A DNA stretch of 20,507 bases, taken from a virus. This document shows, in pieces, positions 8,191 through 14,923 of the stretch. Every line of letters starts with the position of its first letter. The stretch's first letter is position 1. Both the position numbers and the translations under genes were made by a program. The stretch covers positions 1 through 20,507 of the IMG/VR virus record IMGVR_UViG_3300035661_001523; one strand, 5' to 3'. The notes beneath the pieces are model-generated. The model did not search any database and was not told where the DNA came from. It worked only from the letters and a program-made list of their open reading frames with translations.

Positions 8191-9033
8191 TTAACCTTTA
8201 TAGAATCCAAGCTCTTGTTTTATTCTTGGTTGTAATTCTTCTGGTACAAACTCTAATGCATAACCATTTTGTTTTACTGCTGTTATACATATATTATAAT
8301 CACGTAATTCTTCTGGTACATATTCTAATGCATAACCATTTTGTTTTACTGCTGTTATACACATAGTAGAATCACGTAATTCTGGTGGTACATATTCTAA
8401 TGCCCGCCACTTTTGTTTTACTGCTGTTATACACATAGTATAATCACGTAATTCTTCTGGTACAAACTCTAATGCAAGACCATTTTGTTTTACTGCTGTT
8501 ATACACATATTATAATCACGTAATTCTTTAAGTACAGACTCTAATGCCTCACCATTTTGTTTTACTGCTGTTATACACATATTATAGTCACGTAATTCTT
8601 CTGGTACATACTTTAATGCATAACCAGTTTGTTTTACTGCTGTTATACATATATTATAATCACGTAATTCTTTAGGTACATGCCTTAATGCGTTACCATT
8701 TTGTTCTACTGCAGCCATACATATGTCATAATCACGTAATTCTTCAGGTATAATCTGTAATACATAACCATTTTGTTTTACTGCTATTATACATATATCT
8801 TTATACCTGGGTAGTTCTTCTGGTACAAATCCTAATGCCTCACCATTTTGTTCTACTGCGGTCATACACATATTGTAATCACGTAACTCTTTAGGTACAA
8901 AGCTTAATGTATAACTATCTTGTTTTACTTTATCTAATTCAATAGAATACATTTTATTCTTTATAGAACTTGGTAGTCTATTTCTGTATAGACTATATAA
9001 ATGATCAAAGTAATATGCATCTATTTTTTCCAT
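8191..9033 (-). CDS. DUF4116-like repeat protein, array copy 10
   Basis: 280 residues with ten units, second longest in the family. Only unit 2 is type B (ELPRYKDIC); units 3-9 are all 24-residue A units, many nearly identical (VKQNGYALEYVPEELRDYNI). This homogeneity points to recent expansion by unequal exchange. Unit 8 has VKQKWRALEYVPPELRDS, with Tyr replaced by Ser; the KWRAL core recurs in copy 5. The end reads LGFYKG because a small indel removes the usual stop and lets the frame run through the AAAGG box to the next TAA, placing the ribosome binding site of copy 11 inside this gene. Confidence 0.85.
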   Translation of the reverse strand: MEKIDAYYFDHLYSLYRNRLPSSIKNKMYSIELDKVKQDSYTLSFVPKELRDYNMCMTAVEQNGEALGFVPEELPRYKDICIIAVKQNGYVLQIIPEELRDYDICMAAVEQNGNALRHVPKELRDYNICITAVKQTGYALKYVPEELRDYNMCITAVKQNGEALESVLKELRDYNMCITAVKQNGLALEFVPEELRDYTMCITAVKQKWRALEYVPPELRDSTMCITAVKQNGYALEYVPEELRDYNICITAVKQNGYALEFVPEELQPRIKQELGFYKG

Positions 9034-9045
9034 TTTATTTAACCT

Positions 9046-9738
9046 TTATAATCCAAACTCTTGTTTTATTCTTGCCTGTAATTCTTTAGGTACAAACGCT
9101 AATACATCGCCATCTTGTTTTACTGCTGTTATACACATAGTATAATCACGTAATTCTTCAGGTACATCATCTAATGCAATACCATTTTGATTTACTGCTG
9201 TTATACACATAGTATAATCACGTAATTCTTCAGGTACATATCCTAATACCTCACCATTTTGTTCTACTGCAGCCATACATATATCATAATCACGTGATTC
9301 TTTAGGTATAATCTGTAATACATAACCATTTCGTTTTACTGCTATTATACATATATCTTTATACTCAGGTAATTCTTTAGGTACATAATATAATGCCTCA
9401 CCATTTTGTTTTACTGCGGTCATACATGTATCATAATCACGTAATTCTTTAGGTACAATCTGTAATACATTACCATTTTGATTTACTGCAGCCATACATA
9501 TATCTTTATGCTCAGGTAATTCTTTTGGCACAAACTGTAATGCAGCACCATTTTGTTTCACTGCGGTCATACATATATCATAATCACGTAATTCTTTAGG
9601 TACATGTGCTATTTCATAACCATTTTGTTTTACTTTATCTAATCCAATAGAATACATTTTATTCTTTATAGAACTTGGTAGTCTATTTCTGTATAGACTA
9701 TATAAATGATTAAAATAGCGTGTATTTATTTTTTCCAT
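9046..9738 (-). CDS. DUF4116-like repeat protein, array copy 9
   Basis: 230 residues, eight units in order A-B-A-B-A-A-A plus the terminal unit. The cap is MEKINTRYFNHLYSLYRNRL, sharing the INTRYF start with copy 1. Units 3 and 5 share the rarer VLQI(V/I)P core that also appears in copies 2, 4 and 10, a sign of unit shuffling between genes. Unit 5 has KESRDY in place of KELRDY. The C-terminal cap is KELQARIKQEFGL. The gap to the next gene is 12 nt, holding the standard AAAGG junction with one base changed next to the stop codon of this gene's upstream neighbour. Confidence 0.85.
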   Translation of the reverse strand: MEKINTRYFNHLYSLYRNRLPSSIKNKMYSIGLDKVKQNGYEIAHVPKELRDYDICMTAVKQNGAALQFVPKELPEHKDICMAAVNQNGNVLQIVPKELRDYDTCMTAVKQNGEALYYVPKELPEYKDICIIAVKRNGYVLQIIPKESRDYDICMAAVEQNGEVLGYVPEELRDYTMCITAVNQNGIALDDVPEELRDYTMCITAVKQDGDVLAFVPKELQARIKQEFGL

Positions 9739-9750
9739 TTTATTTAACCT

Positions 9751-10224
9751 TTACAATCCAAGTTCTTGTTTTATTTTTGGTTGTAATTCTTTAGGTACAT
9801 ACTTTAATGTAGAACCATATTGTTTTACTGCTGTTATACACATATTGTAATCACGTAATTCTTCTGGTACAAATTCCAATGCAAAACCATTTTGTTCTAC
9901 TGCGGCCATACATATATTATAATCCCATAAGTCTTTAGGTACATAATGTAATACCTCACTATTTTGTTTTACTGCAGCTATACATATATCTTTATACTCA
10001 GGTAATTCTGTTGGTACACCCTTTAATGCAAAACCATTTTGTTTTACTGCTGTCATACACATAGTATAATCACGTAATTCTTCTGGTACATACTTTAATA
10101 TAGAACCATGTTGTTTTACTTTATCTAATCCAATAGAATACATTTTATTCTTTATAGAACTCGGCAGTCTATTTCTATATATACGGTATATATGATGAAA
10201 ATACTCTATATCTATTTTTTCCAT
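9751..10224 (-). CDS. DUF4116-like repeat protein, array copy 8
   Basis: 157 residues, five units (A-B-A-A plus terminal). Unit 3 carries KDLWDY, a unique Trp in the otherwise invariant ELRDY position. The last 129 nt of the gene (9755-9883) are identical to the end of copy 6 (10807-10935), so the final unit and cap (QYGSTLKYVPKELQPKIKQE) are the same in both. Copy 8 exceeds copy 6 by exactly 24 residues, one unit. The cap has HHIYRIYRNRL where most copies read NH(L/I)YS(L/I)YRNRL. Confidence 0.85.
   Translation of the reverse strand: MEKIDIEYFHHIYRIYRNRLPSSIKNKMYSIGLDKVKQHGSILKYVPEELRDYTMCMTAVKQNGFALKGVPTELPEYKDICIAAVKQNSEVLHYVPKDLWDYNICMAAVEQNGFALEFVPEELRDYNMCITAVKQYGSTLKYVPKELQPKIKQELGL
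9755..9883 (-). repeat. 129-nt exact repeat, first copy
   Basis: The 3' end of array copy 8. By direct reading it is identical over 129 nt to 10807-10935 in copy 6, at an offset of 1052 nt. Confidence 0.9.
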
Positions 10225-10286
10225 TTGTATTTAACCTTTATAACCCAAGCTCTTCTATTATTCTTGACCGTAATTCTGGTGGTACA
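10213..10286 (-). repeat. 74-nt exact repeat at a gene junction, first copy
   Basis: Spans the end of array copy 7, the junction and the start of copy 8. Identical to 11193-11266, at an offset of 980 nt; the difference from 1052 is 72 nt, exactly one repeat unit. Confidence 0.9.
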
Positions 10287-10789
10287 AACTGTCGTAATAT
10301 CGAGCCATTTTGTCTTACTGCTGTTATACACATATTGTAATCACGTAATCCTTTAGGTACATCTATTAATGCTTTACCATTTTGTTTTACTGCAACTAAA
10401 CATATATCTTTATACTCAGGTAATTCTTCAGGTACATAATATAATGCAAGACCGTTTTGATTTACTGCGGTCATACATATATTATAGTCACGTAATCCTC
10501 TAAGTACATACTTTAATGCATAACCATCTTGGTTTACTGCAGCTATACATATATCTTTATACTCAGGTAATTCTTTTGGGACATATTCTACTGCAAAACC
10601 ATCTTGATTTACTGCGGCCATACACATATTGTAATCACGTAATTCTTTAGGTACAAACCGTAATGCATAACCATCTTGATTTACGATATCTAATCCAGTA
10701 GAATACATTTTATTGTTTATAGACCTTGGTAGTCTATTTCTATATATACTATATAAATGCTTAAAATAATATATCTCTATTTTTTCCAT
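10238..10789 (-). CDS. DUF4116-like repeat protein, array copy 7
   Basis: 183 residues, six units (A-B-A-B-A plus terminal). The first four begin VNQ rather than VKQ. Changes from consensus include RSINNKMYSTGLDIV in the cap, VLRGLRDY in unit 3 and VPKGLRDY in unit 5. The terminal unit has one extra residue (ILRQFVPPEL). Its 3' end and junction (10213-10286) are identical to those of copy 5, and the two proteins have the same unit order. That makes them products of one block duplication. Conservative swaps of basic for neutral residues suggest the copy is still under constraint. Confidence 0.85.
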   Translation of the reverse strand: MEKIEIYYFKHLYSIYRNRLPRSINNKMYSTGLDIVNQDGYALRFVPKELRDYNMCMAAVNQDGFAVEYVPKELPEYKDICIAAVNQDGYALKYVLRGLRDYNICMTAVNQNGLALYYVPEELPEYKDICLVAVKQNGKALIDVPKGLRDYNMCITAVRQNGSILRQFVPPELRSRIIEELGL

Positions 10790-10802
10790 TTGTAGTTAAC
10801 CT

Positions 10803-11204
10803 TTATAATCCAAGTTCTTGTTTTATTTTTGGTTGTAATTCTTTAGGTACATACTTTAATGTAGAACCATATTGTTTTACTGCTGTTATACACATATTGT
10901 AATCACGTAATTCTTCTGGTACAAATTCCAATGCATAACCATCTTGTTTTACTGCTGTTATACACATAGTATAATCACGTAATTCTTTTGGAATGTAATC
11001 TCCTAATATATACCCGTATTGTTTTACTGCGGTCATACACATATTGTAATCACGTAATTCTTCAGGTACATATGCTATTTCGTAACCATCTTGTTTTACT
11101 GCATTTAATCCAATAGAATACATTTTATTCTTTATAGAACTTGGTAGTCTATTTCTGTATATACTATATAAATGATTAAAATATGTACTATATATTTTTT
11201 CCAT
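10803..11204 (-). CDS. DUF4116-like repeat protein, array copy 6
   Basis: 133 residues and four units, the shortest member, with only A-type units. Unit 2 has one extra residue (GYILGDYIPKEL). The last unit and cap are shared exactly with copy 8. It shows how few units the family tolerates: cap, three full units and the C-terminal cap KELQPKIKQELGL. The cap begins MEKIYSTYFNHLYSIYRNRL and continues with the standard PSSIKNKMYSIGL. The ATG is preceded by the regular AAAGG junction. Confidence 0.85.
   Translation of the reverse strand: MEKIYSTYFNHLYSIYRNRLPSSIKNKMYSIGLNAVKQDGYEIAYVPEELRDYNMCMTAVKQYGYILGDYIPKELRDYTMCITAVKQDGYALEFVPEELRDYNMCITAVKQYGSTLKYVPKELQPKIKQELGL
10807..10935 (-). repeat. 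129-nt exact repeat, second copy
   Basis: The 3' end of array copy 6, identical to 9755-9883. The two diverge immediately beyond, at a base in the GxxL core of the preceding unit. Confidence 0.9.
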
Positions 11205-11266
11205 TTGTATTTAACCTTTATAACCCAAGCTCTTCTATTATTCTTGACCGTAATTCTGGTGGTACA
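11193..11266 (-). repeat. 74-nt exact repeat at a gene junction, second copy
   Basis: Spans the end of array copy 5, the junction and the start of copy 6. Identical to 10213-10286. Confidence 0.9.
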
Positions 11267-11766
11267 TACTTTAATGCCTCACCATCTTGTTTTACTGCAG
11301 CTATACATATAATATAATCACGTAATTCTCTAGGTACCGAAAATAATGCTCTACCATTTTGTTTTACTGCAACTAAACATATATCTTTATACTCAGGTAA
11401 TTCTTCAGGTGCAAAATATAATGCAAGACCGTTTTGTTTTACTGCAGCTATACATATATCATAATCACGTAATTCTTTAGGTACATACTTTAATGCCTCA
11501 CCATCTTGTGTTACTGCAACTAAACATATATCTTTATACTCAGGTAATTCTTCTGGTACAAACTGTAATGCCCGCCACTTTTGGTTTACTGCGGTCAAAC
11601 ACATATTGTAATCACGTAACTCTTCAGGTACAAATCCTAATGTAACACCATCGTATTTTACTGCGCCTAATCCAATAAAATACATTTTATTCTTTATAGA
11701 ACTTGGTAGTCTATTTCTATATATACTATATAGTTGATCAAAATAATACGCCTTTATTTTTTCCAT
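11218..11766 (-). CDS. DUF4116-like repeat protein, array copy 5
   Basis: 182 residues, six units (A-B-A-B-A plus terminal), sharing order and 3' end with copy 7. The cap departs from the rest: FDQLYS in place of FNHLYS, and MYFIGLGAVKYDG where others read MYSIGLDxVKQ(D/N)G. Unit 2 has NQKWRALQFVPEEL, matching the KWRAL core of copy 10. Both B units end in DICLVA. One unit reads YFAPEEL, with Ala replacing the usual Val before Pro. Terminal cap: PPELRSRIIEELGL. Confidence 0.85.
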   Translation of the reverse strand: MEKIKAYYFDQLYSIYRNRLPSSIKNKMYFIGLGAVKYDGVTLGFVPEELRDYNMCLTAVNQKWRALQFVPEELPEYKDICLVAVTQDGEALKYVPKELRDYDICIAAVKQNGLALYFAPEELPEYKDICLVAVKQNGRALFSVPRELRDYIICIAAVKQDGEALKYVPPELRSRIIEELGL

Positions 11767-11779
11767 TTGTATTTAACCT

Positions 11780-12550
11780 TTATAATCCAAGTTCTTGTTT
11801 TATTTTTGATCGTAATTCTGGTGGTACATCATCTAATGCAAATCTATCTCGTTTTACTGCTGTTATACACATATTATAATCACGTAATTCTTTAGGTACA
11901 AACCTTAAGGCACCACCATTTCGTTTTACTGCGGCCATACATATATCTATATACCCAGGTAATTCTTTAGGTACATGCTCTAATGCATAACCATCTTGTT
12001 TTACTGCGGTCATACATGTATCATAATCACGTAATTCTTTAGGTACAATCTGTAATGCATCACCATTTTGATTTACTGCAACTAAACATATATCTTTATA
12101 CTCAGGTAATTCTTCTGGTACATACTGTAATGCAAGACCATTCTTATTTACTGCGGCCATACATATATCTTTATACTCAGGTAATTCTTCTGGCACATAA
12201 TATAATGCGTTACCATTTTGGTTTACTGCTATCATACACATATTATAATCACGTAATTCTGGGGGTACAAATCCTAATGCATCCCTATCTTGTTTTACTG
12301 CAACTAAACATATATCTGTATACTCAGGTAATTCTTCAGGTACATACTCTAATGCAAGACTATTTCGTTTTACTGCAGCCATACATATATTATAATCACG
12401 TAATTCTTTAGGTACAAACTGTAATGCGGAACCATCTTGGTTTACTTCATCTAATCCAATAAGATACATTTTATTCTTTATAGAACTTGGTAGTCTATTT
12501 CTGTATATGAGGTATATATGATTAAAATAATACGTATCTATTTTTTTCAT
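11780..12550 (-). CDS. DUF4116-like repeat protein, array copy 4
   Basis: 256 residues, nine units in order A-B-A-B-B-A-B-A plus terminal. It begins MKKI rather than MEKI, as does copy 3. The codon change is a single base (plus-strand tttttcat against ttttccat), so the two copies probably share a recent ancestor at their 5' ends. Units 4 and 5 are consecutive B units differing at few positions. Three units start VKR and one VNK. It ends PELRSKIKQELGL, 13 nt before copy 5. Confidence 0.85.
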   Translation of the reverse strand: MKKIDTYYFNHIYLIYRNRLPSSIKNKMYLIGLDEVNQDGSALQFVPKELRDYNICMAAVKRNSLALEYVPEELPEYTDICLVAVKQDRDALGFVPPELRDYNMCMIAVNQNGNALYYVPEELPEYKDICMAAVNKNGLALQYVPEELPEYKDICLVAVNQNGDALQIVPKELRDYDTCMTAVKQDGYALEHVPKELPGYIDICMAAVKRNGGALRFVPKELRDYNMCITAVKRDRFALDDVPPELRSKIKQELGL

Positions 12551-12556
12551 TTGTAT

Positions 12557-13333
12557 TTAACCTTTTAATCCAAGCTCTTGTTTTATTCTTGATCGTAATT
12601 CTGGTGGTACATACTTTAATAGATTATCCTTTTGTTTTACTGCTGTTATACATATATTGTAATCACGTAATTCTGGTGGTACATAATATAATGCACCACC
12701 ATTTTGGGTTACTGCGGCCATGCATATATCTTTATACTCAGGTAATTCTTTAGGTACAGCATCTAATGCATAACCATCTTGAGTTACTGCGGCCATACAC
12801 ATCTTATAATCACGTAATTCTGGTGGTACACTTCCTAATGCCCTACCATCTTGAGTTACTGCGGCTATACATATATCTTTATACTCAGGTAATTCTTTAG
12901 GTACATGCTGTAATGCGTTACTATCTTTATTTACTGCGGTCATACATATGTTATAACCACGTAATTCAGGTGGTACAAAGCTTAACGCAGAGCCCTTTTG
13001 TGTTACTGCAGCCATACATATATCATAATTACGTAATTCTTCAGGTACAAGCTCTAATACATAACCATCTTGTGTTACTGCAGCCATACATATATCTTTA
13101 TACTCAGGTAATTCTGTTGGTACATACTTTAATGCATAGCCATATTGTTTTACTGCTGTTATACACATATTGTAATCACGAAATCTTTCTGGCACAGACT
13201 GTAATCCAATATTGACATAGTGTTTTACTAAATCTATATAAGTAGAATACATTTTATTGTTTATAGAACTTGGTAGTCTATTTCTATATATACTATATAA
13301 ATGATTAAAATAATATGTCTCTATTTTTTTCAT
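12557..13333 (-). CDS. DUF4116-like repeat protein, array copy 3
   Basis: 258 residues, nine units. It starts MKKIETYYFNHLYSIYRNRL. The first unit is the most diverged in the array: HYVNIGLQSVPERFRDY carries a two-residue insertion and RFRDY in place of ELRDY. From unit 3 on, VTQ replaces VKQ in five units, and A and B types mostly alternate. It ends LGLKG because a one-base change at the usual stop extends the frame into the AAAGG box; the next gene starts 6 nt later. Confidence 0.85.
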   Translation of the reverse strand: MKKIETYYFNHLYSIYRNRLPSSINNKMYSTYIDLVKHYVNIGLQSVPERFRDYNMCITAVKQYGYALKYVPTELPEYKDICMAAVTQDGYVLELVPEELRNYDICMAAVTQKGSALSFVPPELRGYNICMTAVNKDSNALQHVPKELPEYKDICIAAVTQDGRALGSVPPELRDYKMCMAAVTQDGYALDAVPKELPEYKDICMAAVTQNGGALYYVPPELRDYNICITAVKQKDNLLKYVPPELRSRIKQELGLKG

Positions 13334-13339
13334 TTGTAT

Positions 13340-13972
13340 TTAACCTTTATAGAATCCAAGCTCTTCTTTTATTTTTGGTTGTAATTCTGGTGGTACCTGA
13401 GATAATGCGTTAGTATTTCGTTCTACTGCAGCTATACATATATCTTTATACTCAGGTAATTCTTTTGGCGCGAACTGTAATGCATAACCATTTTGTTTTA
13501 CTGCTGTTATACACATATTATAATCACGTAATTCTTTAGGTACAATCTGTAATGCATAACCATTTTGTTCTATTGCAGCTATACGTATATCTTTATACTC
13601 AGGCAATTCTGTTGGTACAAACTTTAATGCAAAACCAGTTTGTTTTACTGCGGCCATACATATATCATAATCACGTAATTCTTTTGGTACATAATATAAT
13701 GCGTTACCCTCTTGTTCTACTGCGGTCATACACATATCTTTATACTCAGGTAATTCTGTTGGTACATACTCTACTGCATAACCACTTTGTTTTATTGCAG
13801 CTATACACATATTATAATCGCGTAATTCTTTAGGTACAAACTGTAATGCAGAACCATCTTGTTTTACTGCGTCTAATCCAATAGAATATATTTTATTCTT
13901 TATAGAACTTGGTAGTCTATTTCTATATATAAGGTATATATGATTAAAATACTCTATATCTATTTTTTCCAT
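13340..13972 (-). CDS. DUF4116-like repeat protein, array copy 2
   Basis: 210 residues, seven units alternating strictly A-B-A-B-A-B plus terminal. Unit 4 reads DIRIAA, the only internal unit of the array that lacks the conserved Cys. It ends LGFYKG like copy 10. Its start is unusual: only 2 nt separate the stop of copy 1 from this ATG, and the GGTTAAATAC part of the standard junction is missing, so no Shine-Dalgarno sequence is present. Translation may depend on termination-reinitiation from copy 1. Confidence 0.82.
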   Translation of the reverse strand: MEKIDIEYFNHIYLIYRNRLPSSIKNKIYSIGLDAVKQDGSALQFVPKELRDYNMCIAAIKQSGYAVEYVPTELPEYKDMCMTAVEQEGNALYYVPKELRDYDICMAAVKQTGFALKFVPTELPEYKDIRIAAIEQNGYALQIVPKELRDYNMCITAVKQNGYALQFAPKELPEYKDICIAAVERNTNALSQVPPELQPKIKEELGFYKG

Positions 13973-13974
13973 TT

Positions 13975-14901
13975 TTATAATCCAAGCTCTTCTCGTATTC
14001 TTGGTTGTAATTCTGGTGGTACAGAGTCGAATGCGTTACTGTTTTGTTTTACTGCTGTTATACACATATTGTAATCACGTAATTCTTCTGGTAGTACAAA
14101 TACTAATGCTGTACCATCTTGTTTTACTGCAGCCATACATATATCTTTATACTCAGGTAATTCTGTTGGTACATACTTTAATGCATGGCCATATTGTTTT
14201 ACTGCTGTTATACACATATTGTAATCACGTAATTCTTCTGGTAGTACATATCCTAATGCCGCACCATTTTGTTTTACTGCAGCCATACATATATCTTTAT
14301 ACTCAGGTAATTCTGTTGGTACATACCTTAATGCATGGCCATATTGTGTTACTGCTGTTATACACATAGTATAATCACGTAATTTTGGTGGTACAAACTG
14401 TAATGCATAACCCCGTTGTGTTACTGCGATCATACATATAGTATAATCGCGTAATTCTGGTGGTACAAAATCTAATGCAGCACCATTTTGTTTTACTGCA
14501 GCTATACATATATCTATATACCCAGGTAATTCTTCTGGTACATAATATAATGCTGCACAACCATCTTGTTTTACTGCAGCCATACATAGATCATAATCAC
14601 GTAATTCTTTTGGTATCTTCATTAATGCATAACCATGTCGTGTTACTGCAGCTATACATATATCTTTATACTCGGGTAATTCTTTAGGTACAAACTCTAC
14701 TGCATTACCATCTCGATTTACTGCTGCCATACATATATTATAATCACGTAATTCTTTAGGTACAGACGCTAATGCGTACCTATCTTGTTGGTTTACTTCA
14801 TCTAATCCAATAGAATACATTTTATTCTTTATAGAACTTGGTAGTCTATTTCTGTATATAAGGTATATATGATTAAAATAGCGTGTATTTATTTTTTCCA
14901 T
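13975..14901 (-). CDS. DUF4116-like repeat protein, array copy 1
   Basis: 308 residues, eleven units, the longest member and the first transcribed. I use ATG 14901 (MEKINTRYF), which matches the start of the other ten; a TTG five codons upstream is possible but unsupported. No Shine-Dalgarno sequence is visible before either. Units mostly alternate A and B. Indels appear in unit 1 (NQQDRYAL), unit 4 (GCAALYYV) and in units 8 and 10 (VLPEELRD, one extra Leu). Units 7-8 and 9-10 form a near-identical 150-nt tandem duplication. DUF4116 is the closest family I know: short helical repeats with LxYVPEEL and AVKQNG cores, function unknown. The 403-residue gene ends 22 nt upstream and the two are probably co-transcribed. 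Confidence 0.83.
   Translation of the reverse strand: MEKINTRYFNHIYLIYRNRLPSSIKNKMYSIGLDEVNQQDRYALASVPKELRDYNICMAAVNRDGNAVEFVPKELPEYKDICIAAVTRHGYALMKIPKELRDYDLCMAAVKQDGCAALYYVPEELPGYIDICIAAVKQNGAALDFVPPELRDYTICMIAVTQRGYALQFVPPKLRDYTMCITAVTQYGHALRYVPTELPEYKDICMAAVKQNGAALGYVLPEELRDYNMCITAVKQYGHALKYVPTELPEYKDICMAAVKQDGTALVFVLPEELRDYNMCITAVKQNSNAFDSVPPELQPRIREELGL
14080..14385 (-). repeat. 150-nt tandem duplication inside array copy 1
   Basis: Units 7-8 and 9-10 are near-identical B+A pairs (QYGHAL(R/K)YVPTELPEYK, then a unit with the extra Leu in VLPEELRD). Matching landmarks, for example the GCAGTAAAAC stretch at 14121-14130 and 14271-14280, are exactly 150 nt apart. Edges are approximate. Confidence 0.8.
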
Positions 14902-14923
14902 TTTATTCAATTTCAAAGAAATA

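Larger units (their letters stand above)
7486..14901 (-). repeat. Tandem array of eleven paralogous repeat-protein genes
   Basis: Eleven genes lie head to tail with 2-13 nt gaps over 7.4 kb. Within them 83 coding units of 72 or 75 nt make the whole tract quasi-periodic. The junction between most neighbours is nearly the same on the minus strand: end of LGL codons, TAA, then AAAGGTTAAATACAAATG, supplying stop, ribosome binding site, spacer and next start. Copies 9 and 8 have TTAAATAAAATG instead. The junction between copies 1 and 2 has lost the central ten bases. Frame variants at the stops of copies 2, 3 and 10 all end at the TAA inside the same box. Confidence 0.9.

Noticed and set aside
7486-14901. 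Regular 72/75-nt spacing suggested a CRISPR-like or other non-coding repeat array.
   Set aside because: The period is a whole number of codons, each unit is coding in one continuous frame, and there are no unique spacers between constant repeats.
7486-14901. A diversity-generating retroelement or invertible variation cassette acting on the array.
   Set aside because: No reverse transcriptase, template repeat, recombinase or inverted repeats were found in the window; differences between units are scattered and not limited to adenines.
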